Source: JBBDMX01 sp040878035 (lineage in GTDB: Bacteria > Planctomycetota > Phycisphaerae > Phycisphaerales > Phycisphaeraceae). From it: a DNA stretch of 64,000 nt. The position numbers and the translations under genes were made by a program. The number at the start of each line of letters is the position of its first letter. Positions within the stretch are counted from its first letter, which is position 1. The notes beneath the pieces are model-generated. The model did not search any database. It was not told the DNA's origin and saw only the letters and a list, made by a program, of their open reading frames with translations. The DNA lies in NCBI GenBank assembly GCA_040878035.1, contig JBBDMX010000067.1, positions 25,592 through 89,591 on the forward strand. Direction: 5' to 3'. Positions 7,003 through 15,399 of this stretch are shown piece by piece.

Positions 7003-9687
7003 TTACTCTTCGTCCAGTTCCGCCACGATGGCCTGATCGCCGTCGCGGACTTCCTCCGCCACGCGGGCTGCGCCCGCCAGGCGGTCGCCGTTCACCAGGT
7101 TGATCACGCGCACGCCCTGGGTGTTGCGTCCGGTCTGGCGCACCGTGCTGGCGTTGATGCGCACGATCATGCCGCCGGTGGTGATGAGGACGATATCGTC
7201 TTCGGCGCGGATGGCCAGGATGGTGACGGCCTGGCCGTTGCGGTCGGAAGTGCTGATGTCGTGCCGGCCCTTGCCGCCGCGGCTTTGCACGCGCGTCGCG
7301 CCGTCTTCGCTGCGCACCAGGTATTCCGCCAGGGGCGTGCGCTTGCCGAAGCCGTTCTGCGTCATGGTCAGCAGATCGCGGGTGTCGTCGGGCTCGCAGC
7401 GCATGGCGCCGATCACGCTGTCGCCCTGGGCCAGGTCGATGCCCTTGACGCCGCTGGCGTTGCGGCCCATGGCGCGGGCGTCATCCTCATGGAAGCGGAT
7501 GGCCATGCCCTGGGCCGTGGCCAGCAGCACGTGATCGCTGCCGCTGGTCCAGATGACGTTGATGAGCGAGTCGCCTTGGCGCAGGCTGATGGCGATGATG
7601 CCCGCGCTGTTGACGTTGCGGTAGTCCGCCAGGGCGGTGCGTTTGACGACGCCGTTGGCGGTGGCGAACACGAGGAAGACCTCGCCCTTCTCAAAGTCGG
7701 AGATGGGCATGAACTCGCAGACACGTTCCCCCTGGCGCAGGTCCAGCAGATTGACCACGGCCCGGCCGCGCGTGGTGCGCGCCGCTTCGGGAATCTCGTA
7801 GACCTTGATCTTAAACACGCGCCCGGTATTGGTGAAGCACAACAAGTCGTCGTGCGTCGAGGCGACGAAAAGCTGCTCGGTGAAATCGTCTTCCTTGGTG
7901 TCGGCGCCGATGACGCCGCGTCCGCCGCGGCCCTGCGTGCGATAGGCGTCCACGGGCAGCCGCTTCACATAGCCGGCATGCGAAATGGTGACCACCACCT
8001 GCTGCTCGGGCGTCAGGTCGCCCAGGTCCAGGTCGGCAGCCTCGTCGGCGAACTGCGTGCGCCGGGGGTCGGCGTACTTGGCTTTCAACTCAGCCGTCTC
8101 GTCGCGGATGATCTGTTTGACCCGCTCATGGCTGGCGAGGATCGATTCGTAGTCCTCGATCTGGCCCACGAGCTTGCCGTACTCGTCGGTCAGCCGGTCG
8201 ATCTCCAGGCCGACCAACTGGATCAGTTGCAGCCGGCCGATGGCTTCGGCTTGCGCTTTGGATAGCCGGGCATCGGCGTCGGCGGTCTGCGCCAGGAAGC
8301 GCGCGGGAATCTTGGGCGCATGGGGATGGTCCGGCCGAATGCGGAAGCCACGCGCCATCAACTTATCGATCGCCTCATCCCGCGTGCGCGAGCCGCGGAT
8401 CAGGGCGATCACCGCGTCGATGTCGCACACCGCATAAATCAGGCCCTCGATGCGGTGCGCTTCCTGCTGCGCTTTGCGCAGCCGGTAGGCCGTCCGCCGG
8501 CGAATCACCTCGATGCGGTGCTCGATGTAGAGCTGGATCAGCTCCTTGAGCGACAGCGTCCGCGGCTGGCCTCGTACCAGCGCGATGTTCATGATGCTGA
8601 AGGTGTCCTGGAGCGGCGTGAGCTGGTAGAGCTGGTTCTCCACCACAGCCGGGTCGGCGCCCTTCTTCAACTCGATCACCAGGCGCATGCCCGTGCGCCC
8701 TGACGACTCGTCCACCACGTCGCTGACGTCGGTGATGCGGTCGTCCTTGCGGCACTCGACCAGCTTGGCAATGATGCCGTCGTTCTTGGAAACCTGATAA
8801 GGGATCTGCTTGACGACCAGGCGGTCGCGTCCGCCGGCGGTTTGCTCGTGCTCGATCTTGGCGCGGAGGGTGAGCCGGCCCCGCCCGGTGGCGTAGGCTT
8901 CGGCGATGCCGCGCCGGCCGCAGATGATCCCGCCCGTGGGGAAATCGGGCCCGGGCACGATCACCATCAGCTCCGCCAGCGTGATGTTGTCGTTGTCCAT
9001 CACCGCCACGATGGCATCGCAAATTTCCCCCAGATTGTGCGGCGGCATGCTGCACGCCATGCCTACCGCGATGCCCGTCGAGCCGTTGACCAGCAGGTTG
9101 GGTAACTTGCTGGGCAGCACCTTGGGTTCCTGGTGCGATTCATCGAAGCTGGGCTGCCAGTCCACGGTTTCCAGATCGAGGTCCTCGAGCATCTCCATGG
9201 CGTGGCGATGCAGGCGGGCCTCGGTGTACCGCATGGCGGCAGGGGGGTCGGGGTCGATCGAGCCGAAGTTGCCTTGCTTATCAATCAGCGGGGCGCGAAT
9301 CTTCCACTCCTGGGCCATGTTGACCAGGGTCGGATAGATCGCCTGGTCGCCGTGCGGGTGGTACTTCTTCATCGTCTCGCCGACGATGCCGGCGCACTTG
9401 GTGTGCTTGCGGGTGGGCGCCAGGTTCAGGTCGTGCATGGCCACGAGGATGCGTCGTTGCGAGGGCTTGAGGCCGTCGCGCACGTCCGGCAGGGCGCGGT
9501 CCACAATGGTGGACATCGCATAGGTCAGGTAACTGTCGGCCAGTTCCTGCTCGATGGCGGTTTCGATGAGCCGGCCGCCGGCGCCCACATCGGGAGGCAT
9601 GTCCGGGGGTGATTCCGGGGGGATTTCCGGGAGGATTTGGCCGCTTGGGTCAGTCGTATTTTCGTTGGGATCGGTGTGGTCAGCCAT
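7003..9687 (-). CDS. gyrA: DNA gyrase subunit A
   Basis: 894 aa. Breakage-reunion domain with catalytic Tyr154 in AAMRYTEARL. The C-terminal beta-propeller carries a GyrA box (QGRGGRG) in the first blade and a second QSRGGKG at about 801-807, which favours gyrase over topoisomerase IV. An acidic tail (VAELDEE) closes the protein. The first 38 residues are a Pro/Asp-rich extension not typical of the family. The quinolone-determining segment reads HPHGDQAIYPTLVNMAQ: the positions equal to E. coli Ser83 and Asp87 are Gln115 and Pro119. With GyrB it makes the A2B2 enzyme that introduces negative supercoils. No gyrB is in the window. Confidence 0.95.
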   Translation of the reverse strand: MADHTDPNENTTDPSGQILPEIPPESPPDMPPDVGAGGRLIETAIEQELADSYLTYAMSTIVDRALPDVRDGLKPSQRRILVAMHDLNLAPTRKHTKCAGIVGETMKKYHPHGDQAIYPTLVNMAQEWKIRAPLIDKQGNFGSIDPDPPAAMRYTEARLHRHAMEMLEDLDLETVDWQPSFDESHQEPKVLPSKLPNLLVNGSTGIAVGMACSMPPHNLGEICDAIVAVMDNDNITLAELMVIVPGPDFPTGGIICGRRGIAEAYATGRGRLTLRAKIEHEQTAGGRDRLVVKQIPYQVSKNDGIIAKLVECRKDDRITDVSDVVDESSGRTGMRLVIELKKGADPAVVENQLYQLTPLQDTFSIMNIALVRGQPRTLSLKELIQLYIEHRIEVIRRRTAYRLRKAQQEAHRIEGLIYAVCDIDAVIALIRGSRTRDEAIDKLMARGFRIRPDHPHAPKIPARFLAQTADADARLSKAQAEAIGRLQLIQLVGLEIDRLTDEYGKLVGQIEDYESILASHERVKQIIRDETAELKAKYADPRRTQFADEAADLDLGDLTPEQQVVVTISHAGYVKRLPVDAYRTQGRGGRGVIGADTKEDDFTEQLFVASTHDDLLCFTNTGRVFKIKVYEIPEAARTTRGRAVVNLLDLRQGERVCEFMPISDFEKGEVFLVFATANGVVKRTALADYRNVNSAGIIAISLRQGDSLINVIWTSGSDHVLLATAQGMAIRFHEDDARAMGRNASGVKGIDLAQGDSVIGAMRCEPDDTRDLLTMTQNGFGKRTPLAEYLVRSEDGATRVQSRGGKGRHDISTSDRNGQAVTILAIRAEDDIVLITTGGMIVRINASTVRQTGRNTQGVRVINLVNGDRLAGAARVAEEVRDGDQAIVAELDEE

Positions 9688-9967
9688 GCGGGTTCATCGG
9701 CCTCCTGCCGGGCGATCGGGTAATCCTGCAAAGACGGGTATTTTAGCCGGTTTCGCTCCTGACGGCGAACCCGGAAAAGCCAGCAAATTCAGGGCGCACG
9801 CGGCGGCTCAGGGGGACCGATACGCTCTGAGCAGGGCCACCAATAGGACATAGTTATCTACAATATCTGCCACGGCAGGAAATGGCCTTGACGCTGCTCG
9901 AGTGGACTTGTACAACTGTGCCATGTAGTTGCGACTCAATCGCAACAATATCCGGCTTGGACAAAAA

Positions 9968-10005
9968 GGGCAGTCGAGGGACTTTGGCGAGTGACTCGAC
10001 TGCCC
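9968..10005 (-). terminator. Hairpin with U-tail on the minus strand
   Basis: GGGCAGTCGAG (9968-9978) and CTCGACTGCCC (9995-10005) form a perfect 11-bp stem with a 16-nt loop. On the minus strand the stem is followed by TTTTTGT, so it terminates leftward transcription. No annotated leftward gene ends here, which points to an unrecognised short transcript. Confidence 0.5.
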
Positions 10006-10180
10006 GTGCTGAGGACAACCCGTGAAGGCCGCCTCGACTTTTCATTATCAGCCGAGTCACACCCCCACGCAACTGGGGCGCGGTCGAGTTGTCCTTCGCT
10101 TTTGGCTCGTCGGCATGATGACCTTTGGCGTCACCGCCGGCGGCTATGGCGAAAGGAGGCAACCCGACAACTCGACCCCG
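9990..10180. other. Structured intergenic region sharing a GTCGAG/CTCGAC word
   Basis: Between gyrA and the DNRLRE gene (9688-10284, no credible gene) several inverted repeats nest: GTGACTCG (9991-9998) with CGAGTCAC (10053-10060), and GGTCGAGTTGTC (10082-10093) with GACAACTCGACC (10166-10177), the latter a perfect 12 bp. The core word GTCGAG/CTCGAC recurs five times. It may be a structured RNA ending at the minus-strand terminator, or a repeat cluster. I recognise no known RNA family. Confidence 0.4.
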
Positions 10181-10284
10181 GACCCCGATGTTCGCTCAAC
10201 TGTGGGCCAGCGGGCCTACCCTCACGCTCCGTTCCTAACCCGTATAGCTGACTGAGCCGCTACGGCTCGGCAGGAGAGATCACC

Positions 10285-10983
10285 ATGCTTGCACTTACGC
10301 GTTACGCACCGCTTGCCGCCCTGTTCACCGCGATTCTCACCGTCCCGGCGTCGGGCGCCATCGTGATCCAGCCCGACGAGACCGCCAGCCACGATGTGTT
10401 CGTTTACCAATTCGGCGCCAACAACAACTACGACACGACCAACAATTCCGGCTTCGGCTCGACGCTGGGCGCGGCGACCAACAGCATTGGTCATACCGTT
10501 CACACGTTGATCCGCTTCGACTTGCCCGCGCTTGCCGCCGCCGACGTGACCGCCATCACGCTCAACGTGTACTCCTTGACCTCCGCGTTCGGCGCCAGTC
10601 CCTCGGCGGGCACGCCGGTGAACGTCAACGCCTACTTGCCCGATGCGGCGTGGGTCGAGGATGAGGCGACGTGGAACAACCAGCCGGCGCCCGCCGGCAG
10701 CCCGGTGGATGTGGTCACCTTCAACGCCGTTGACACCTGGTTCAGCTTCGACATCACCAGCGTCGTCCAAGCCTGGCTCGACGGTAGCGTGGCAAATCAC
10801 GGCCTGCTGTTGATCGCTGACAACTCACCCGCGTTCGTGGCGCCCATGTTCCCCTCCTCGGCGTCGAGCCAGGCGGCGCTGCGTCCCTACCTGGAGATCA
10901 CGCTGGTGCCCGAACCCGCCAGTGCTGTGTTGATCCTGTCGGGGGCGGGTCTATTGCTGACCCGCTGGCGCCGCCGCTCATAG
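10285..10983 (+). CDS. DNRLRE domain PEP-CTERM protein
   Basis: 232 aa. Signal peptide up to about residue 25. Residues 30-205 match DNRLRE-type beta-sandwich domains: HTLIRFDLPAL, WVEDEATWNNQPAP, FSFDITSVVQAWLDG and a closing RPYLEITLV. The C-terminus is a PEP-CTERM sorting signal: VPEPASA, a hydrophobic helix and the basic end RWRRRS. It should be exported and processed by an exosortase, which is not in this window. The stop codon lies against a copy of the 16-mer repeat. Confidence 0.85.
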   Translation: MLALTRYAPLAALFTAILTVPASGAIVIQPDETASHDVFVYQFGANNNYDTTNNSGFGSTLGAATNSIGHTVHTLIRFDLPALAAADVTAITLNVYSLTSAFGASPSAGTPVNVNAYLPDAAWVEDEATWNNQPAPAGSPVDVVTFNAVDTWFSFDITSVVQAWLDGSVANHGLLLIADNSPAFVAPMFPSSASSQAALRPYLEITLVPEPASAVLILSGAGLLLTRWRRRS

Positions 10984-10998
10984 CCGCTTGCGGCTTAG
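10983..10998 (+). repeat. Solo copy of GCCGCTTGCGGCTTAG
   Basis: Identical to the left arm of the inverted repeat at 6912-6927. It overlaps the last base of the preceding stop codon and precedes the prepilin-like gene. Confidence 0.7.
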
Positions 10999-11023
10999 CC
11001 TCCATGACACACCAGGTGCGATC

Positions 11024-11785
11024 ATGATCCGAATCGCCAGACACCCAATCCTCGCGGGACATGCTCGCCGCGGCTTCACCCTCCTGGAACTGCTGGTGGT
11101 GATGGCGATCATCGCCGTGCTCGTGGGCCTGTTGCTGCCCGTACTGGGCAAGGCTCGCGCCTCGGCCCAAGGGGTATGGTGCGGCAACACGCTGCATCAG
11201 TTGGGTCTGGCCTTGGGCAGTTACGCCGTCGATGCGCGCGATCGCCTGCCCTACATCGATTCGGCGTTGTTCACCCCCAGCGGCAGTCGCGACTGGAACG
11301 CCGACCCGATGGACAAGATCACCTACCCGCAGGAGGTGCCTGCGGTCATGGGCGGGTACCTCCAGGACTACCGCGTCCTGCGTTGCCCTTCGGCCATCCT
11401 GGGTTACCCCGAGCCCGATTACGCGATCTCCTATCGCGCGTCGTCGTCGGACAATCTCGACGGTAAGGCCCAGACGCTGGATCAGCTTCGTCATCCCGCC
11501 CCCGGGGGCCACTGGGTCTACAACTACGACCTGAAGTATCTCAACGGCCGGCCCTACGAAATCAAGACCAAGGCGGAGAACTACCCCGACTTCCTCTTTT
11601 ACGGCTGGCCGCTGCGCGACGGCGTGGGCGAGTATTACCTCTTTCGTGACTTTGTGAACCAGAAAGGCAGCCTGTGGCTCACGCCCCATCATGCCGCCTT
11701 CAACCAGCTTCACCTGGACCTGCACGTGAAGTTGATCAAGACCGACAACTTCCACGGCCTGACCGACGATCGGCCAGGCGATTGA
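11024..11785 (+). CDS. Prepilin-like protein with type II secretion N-terminus
   Basis: 253 aa from the ATG at 11024. RRGFTLLELLVVMAIIAVLV (residues about 16-35) is a class III prepilin signal, cleaved after Gly with Glu at +5 and a hydrophobic pilin helix. The remaining 200 residues form the globular pseudopilin-like domain typical of the expanded planctomycete families (N-terminal NTLHQLGLALGSYAVDARDRLP segment). No peptidase or assembly ATPase is adjacent, so it depends on a system elsewhere. It directly follows the DNRLRE gene. Confidence 0.85.
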   Translation: MIRIARHPILAGHARRGFTLLELLVVMAIIAVLVGLLLPVLGKARASAQGVWCGNTLHQLGLALGSYAVDARDRLPYIDSALFTPSGSRDWNADPMDKITYPQEVPAVMGGYLQDYRVLRCPSAILGYPEPDYAISYRASSSDNLDGKAQTLDQLRHPAPGGHWVYNYDLKYLNGRPYEIKTKAENYPDFLFYGWPLRDGVGEYYLFRDFVNQKGSLWLTPHHAAFNQLHLDLHVKLIKTDNFHGLTDDRPGD

Positions 11786-11831
11786 ACCGCGTGAATGTGA
11801 ACGACTGCAACCGCACCCTCTGTGAAAGGAA

Positions 11832-12380
11832 ATGACGATGACCGCAACCGCCTCGACGCATACCGCCTCCGTGAACGAAACGTCCGAACAGCGCCGCGGG
11901 CGCATCCGCGCCGCGCTGGACCAGAACCGCAGCGCCATGACCGTGATGGTCGCCCGGCAACTGGGCGTGCCCGAGATCGAGGTGGTGCGTGCCTTGACGC
12001 CCGATTCAATCGAATTGGACGCCTTGCGCTGGGAGCAACTGGTGCAGGCGTTTGAGCCGCTGGGCAACGTGCATGTGATCGCCAGCAACAGTGCGGTGAC
12101 CCTGGAGGTCTTCGGGCAGTTTGGCAACTTCAGCACGTGGGGCGACTTCTTCAACGTGCAGAGCAAGACGCTGGACATGCACATCCGCAAGCCGACGATC
12201 GCCGCGGCCTTTGCGGTCAAGAAGCCGGGGCACATGGACGGCGTGCCCACGCTGAGCTTCCAGTTTTTCGCCCACGCCGGCGACTCGGCGTTCAAGGTGT
12301 TCCTGACCTTCGGCGGCAAGGCGCCCAGCGCTGAAAAGCAGGCGCAATTCGACGATCTGGTGGTGCGTTTCGCGCAGTAA
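11832..12380 (+). CDS. HutX/ChuX-like haem utilisation carrier
   Basis: 182 aa, the usual length of HutX/ChuX proteins. The segment from about residue 70 resembles the family core: W-x-x-L-V-Q-x-F-x-P-L-G-N-V-H-V-I, DFFNVQSKTLDMHIRK, then LSFQFFAHAGDSAFKVFLTF. Known members are cytosolic haem-binding proteins that carry or release haem taken up by ABC systems. The N-terminal 25 residues are unstructured. An ATG six bases downstream is an alternative start. It sits immediately before an ECF transporter gene, which supports a role in porphyrin or haem handling. Assignment is by motif recall. Confidence 0.7.
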   Translation: MTMTATASTHTASVNETSEQRRGRIRAALDQNRSAMTVMVARQLGVPEIEVVRALTPDSIELDALRWEQLVQAFEPLGNVHVIASNSAVTLEVFGQFGNFSTWGDFFNVQSKTLDMHIRKPTIAAAFAVKKPGHMDGVPTLSFQFFAHAGDSAFKVFLTFGGKAPSAEKQAQFDDLVVRFAQ

Positions 12381-12400
12381 GGGTCCGGGCACCGTTTCAA

Positions 12401-12460
12401 GCCCGGCCATGCCGGTCCAAGCCCGGCCATGCCAGTCCAAGCCCGGCCATGCGAGTCTGC
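12401..12460 (+). repeat. 20-bp direct repeat, three copies
   Basis: GCCCGGCCATGCCGGTCCAA and two variants stand head to tail at 12401-12420, 12421-12440 and 12441-12460 (the last diverged). They lie between the HutX-like gene and the ECF gene. Confidence 0.8.
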
Positions 12461-12504
12461 GAGCTTGGCCGGGATAGGTTGTCAGGTCCTTCGAGGAATG
12501 GGTC

Positions 12505-13740
12505 ATGACCTTTACGCCACGCGAACTGGCACGCATCGGCGTCGCCGCCGCCATGATGGTCTTCGGCGGCACGGTCATCATCGTGCTCATGACCTTGCTC
12601 ATGGGCCACTACAACTCGCTGGCGCACAGCGGGCCAAAAGCAGTGTTGGATGGGGCCGTGCTGGCCTTGTTGCTGGGGCGGAGGGGACGATGGCGCTGCG
12701 TGGCTCTGCTGGGCATCGTGTACGGCCTGGTGCTGCTGGTGCAGGTCGGCATCGTGTACCTGCCGCTGATCTTCGCCATCGCGGGGTTGCTGACGATGCT
12801 CACCGGCGCCGCGGTGGGCATGGTGCATCGGCCGGTGGCGGTGCTATTGGCGGCGGCGGTGTTCACCTGGGCCGCCAGCTTCGGCACCCCGCTGAAAATC
12901 TACTTCGGCACCGGCGATGCCAACGAGCCGATTCTCTGGGGCATGTGGGTCGCCGAGTGGCCCCTGCGCATCGTCGGCGCGTGGATTGGCGTGGCGCTGG
13001 CGTGGCGATGGGTGGCGGCTCGGCCCCCTCTCCCTTTGGGAGAGGGACGGGGTGAGGGGATGCACGAAGAGTATGCGGCACCGATTGCATCCCAGAGGTC
13101 AGACGACGATGGCATCTCAACATCGGATCCGCAACACATACCGGGAGTCCCCTCACCCCAGCCCTCTCCCCTGGGGAGAGGGGGTCAAGCGCGTGGCATC
13201 CCCAACGCCGCCCTGCGCCTGGGCGTGCTGCTCGCCGCCGCCATCGTGCCGCTCATGCTCCAGCAGTGGACCGCGCTGCTGGCGATTAACGGGCTGGTGC
13301 TGATCTACGCCTGGCTGCTTGGGCCGCGCAAGTCGATCTTGCACGCGCTGTTGGGCGTGGCCTGGGGCTACGCCGTCTTCGCCCTGGCCAGCTACCTCTG
13401 GCATCGCGACCTCGAGCGCTCGCTGGACCTGTTCCGTACCTTCGCCCTGCGATTCGCCCCCATGGCGGTCGCATCGATCGCCCTGATCCGCGGCGTGCGG
13501 GCGGTGGACCTGGTGCGCCTCTTGCACCGCATAGGCACGCCCAGCGCGGTATTACTCCCCCTGGCGGCAGTCCTCCGGCAGATTCCCCGCGCCCGCCGCG
13601 ATGTCCGCGCCGGTCTGGCGCAACTCCGCCACGAAGGCGTCTGGACCGGCCCGTTCTCACTCCTGCGCCATCCCCGCGCCGTCCTGGGCGTATTGCTGTT
13701 CCGCCCGCTGCACCGCTTTGCCGTCGAATTGGTAGAGTAG
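12505..13740 (+). CDS. ECF transporter S-T fusion, halves joined by a REPIN
   Basis: 411 aa. Residues 1-172 contain about six membrane helices like a substrate-binding S component (MptD/Trep_Strep type suspected). Residues about 230-411 look like the transmembrane coupling protein EcfT, with helices followed by a coupling segment (RQIPRARRDVRAGLAQLRHE). Residues about 174-229 are encoded by an inserted repeat pair. No EcfA ATPase is adjacent, so shared ATPases from elsewhere are needed. The insertion could have fused two once-separate genes or entered a natural linker. With HutX upstream, haem, porphyrin or a cofactor precursor is a plausible substrate. Confidence 0.6.
   Translation: MTFTPRELARIGVAAAMMVFGGTVIIVLMTLLMGHYNSLAHSGPKAVLDGAVLALLLGRRGRWRCVALLGIVYGLVLLVQVGIVYLPLIFAIAGLLTMLTGAAVGMVHRPVAVLLAAAVFTWAASFGTPLKIYFGTGDANEPILWGMWVAEWPLRIVGAWIGVALAWRWVAARPPLPLGEGRGEGMHEEYAAPIASQRSDDDGISTSDPQHIPGVPSPQPSPLGRGGQARGIPNAALRLGVLLAAAIVPLMLQQWTALLAINGLVLIYAWLLGPRKSILHALLGVAWGYAVFALASYLWHRDLERSLDLFRTFALRFAPMAVASIALIRGVRAVDLVRLLHRIGTPSAVLLPLAAVLRQIPRARRDVRAGLAQLRHEGVWTGPFSLLRHPRAVLGVLLFRPLHRFAVELVE
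13024..13191. repeat. REPIN-like pair inside the ECF gene
   Basis: Two copies of a palindromic CCCTCTCCC/GGGAGAGGG...GGGGTGAGGGG unit face each other at 13024-13059 and 13148-13191. The whole is 168 bp, a multiple of three, and stays open in the gene frame. The peptide has LPLGEGRGEG at one end and PSPLGRGG at the other, signatures of translated copies. Related pair at 32707-32852; single copies near 19262 and 36242. Confidence 0.75.
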
Positions 13741-13898
13741 CCCCCCTCGACCAAGCCCCGGCATGCCCCGCCTCCGGGGGCGGGGGGCTTGCCGGGGATC
13801 GCCGGTGCATGCCGCGGGTCGCCGCTGCAAAGAGACAGAAACCATACACCTCTTGCCGATAACACTCCTGCACCGATTTCGCGGCTGGAGTGTGCCTT

Positions 13899-14906
13899 AT
13901 GTTCGCTGACAAACCCGGCCTACACACACGGATGAAGGCCCATCAACCTGACAGCTTGCGCACGTTGGCGCTGGACGTCACGCCGCGCTGCAACATGGCG
14001 TGTCCGCACTGCTATGCCGTCACGTTTGAGCAGGTCCAGCCGGTCGAACTGGACGTGCTGGCGACGGCGCTGGACGAGGCATATCACCTGGGCGTGTATC
14101 ACTACGTGCTTCAGGGCGGCGAGCCGATTGCCGACCCGCATCGCCTGGAGCACATTCTCGCAGCCGTGCATCCGGAGGAAACCTACCTCAACGTCGTGTC
14201 CAACGGCTGGGCCATGACGCGAGAGCGCATCGCCTGGCTCAAGGCCCGCCACGTGGACAAGGTCACCTTCAGCCTCGACTCCGGCCTAGCCGACGAGCAC
14301 GACCGCAGCCGCGGCAAGGGGTCGTACCAGCGCACCATGGCCGCCATCGATCACGTGCTCGAATCCGGCCTGCTCTGCTCGATCTCCACCGTCGTCACGC
14401 ACGAGTCGCTCTATTCCGCAGGCTTTCGCCTGGCGTACGCATATGCCAAGGCCAAAGGCATCCGCATCGACATCCAGATCGCCGAGCCGGTGGGGCGGTG
14501 GGATGGCCGGCGCGAGTTGCTCATCACCCCGGAAGATGCCGCCTACATCAAGCAGCTCCAGCAGAGCTGCCCGACCTTGCCCAACGGCCTGCGCATGGTC
14601 AACCGCGACATCTTCAGCGGCCCGTGCGACCATTGCCCCGCCGGCGTCGAGTTCATGGCCATCACCGCCGACGGCCAGTTCCTGCCCTGCAATTTCCTCC
14701 AGTTCTCCCTGGGCAACATCCGCGACCGCTCGCTGGGCGAGATGCGCGACGCCCTGATTCAGAACGACTGGTTCCAAGGCAAGGTGGACCGCTGCCTCTG
14801 CGGCGAGCACCAGGGCTTCATCGACCAGTTCATCATGCCGCACATCGACCGCCCCAAGCCGCTGGACGCCTGGAGCGTGTTCGGCCTCGCCGCCGCCACC
14901 GTGTGA
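13899..14906 (+). CDS. Radical SAM/SPASM domain protein
   Basis: 335 aa from the ATG at 13899, eight bases after GGAG; a GTG nine bases upstream is less likely. DVTPRCNMACPHCYA holds the C-x3-C-x2-C site of the radical SAM [4Fe-4S] cluster. The GGEP motif is in YVLQGGEPIADP. The C-terminal part has CDHCPAG, FLPCNF and DRCLCGEH Cys sites of a SPASM/Twitch auxiliary cluster. Members modify peptides, sulfatases or cofactors. No short precursor peptide stands out beside it, so the substrate is unknown. It follows the ECF gene by about 160 bp. Confidence 0.85.
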   Translation: MFADKPGLHTRMKAHQPDSLRTLALDVTPRCNMACPHCYAVTFEQVQPVELDVLATALDEAYHLGVYHYVLQGGEPIADPHRLEHILAAVHPEETYLNVVSNGWAMTRERIAWLKARHVDKVTFSLDSGLADEHDRSRGKGSYQRTMAAIDHVLESGLLCSISTVVTHESLYSAGFRLAYAYAKAKGIRIDIQIAEPVGRWDGRRELLITPEDAAYIKQLQQSCPTLPNGLRMVNRDIFSGPCDHCPAGVEFMAITADGQFLPCNFLQFSLGNIRDRSLGEMRDALIQNDWFQGKVDRCLCGEHQGFIDQFIMPHIDRPKPLDAWSVFGLAAATV

Positions 14907-14944
14907 ATCCCGGGCTTCTCCCCCATGGACAGGGATCAATCCAG

Positions 14945-14995
14945 CGCACCCCTGACCCCGGACCCCGGACCCCGGACCCCCGCCCCGGCGTCAAG
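14945..14995 (+). repeat. CCGGACC heptamer tandem repeat
   Basis: Consecutive 7-bp units of the CCGGACC type follow the radical SAM gene. They belong to a family of different heptamers scattered through the window. The rest of 14907-15399 shows nothing I can identify apart from the doubtful short frame at 15141. Confidence 0.7.
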
Positions 14996-15140
14996 CATCC
15001 TTGGGCAGGGGGGTCGGCCCCGAATTCCGGGGGGCTGCATCGGAGAGCCGGAGGCTCGTTGTGAGTCTTTGCCTTTGCCTATGGACAGGCCGGCGAGATT
15101 TGGACAGGGCGGTGCCGCGGCGCTATAAGAGCGGACAGGA

Positions 15141-15275
15141 ATGAAGCGACGACGCCTGGCGCAGGGGAGGGATCGCGTGAGGCGTTATTCGAGGTGGGGC
15201 CGGCGGCGGCGTGGCCGGCAAGGGCATGCCATCATGCTGGCCTTGAGCGCCGCCAAGATGTTCAACCGGCTGTAG
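15141..15275 (+). CDS. Possible short basic protein
   Basis: A 44-codon frame starts at the ATG at 15141 with GGA just upstream and a TATAAG hexamer at about 15125. It encodes a very Arg-rich first half (MKRRRLAQGRDRVRRYSR) and a short hydrophobic end (IMLALSAAKMF). No relative comes to mind and codon evidence is weak; it may be chance. Confidence 0.2.
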   Translation: MKRRRLAQGRDRVRRYSRWGRRRRGRQGHAIMLALSAAKMFNRL

Positions 15276-15399
15276 GGGGATGACGCCGGTGAGATGTTCG
15301 GAGCCCCCCCCGCGCGAAACCCTGGGGTCCGTCGATGCAGTCTTCCGTCTCCAGGCGTTTTGCAGCCACGGCCTTCGGTTCGTGTTGAGGAACAAAGTC

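Noticed and set aside
9854..10255. Small frames on both strands between gyrA and the DNRLRE gene
   Set aside because: They run through the inverted repeats and have no ribosome-binding site or protein-like composition.
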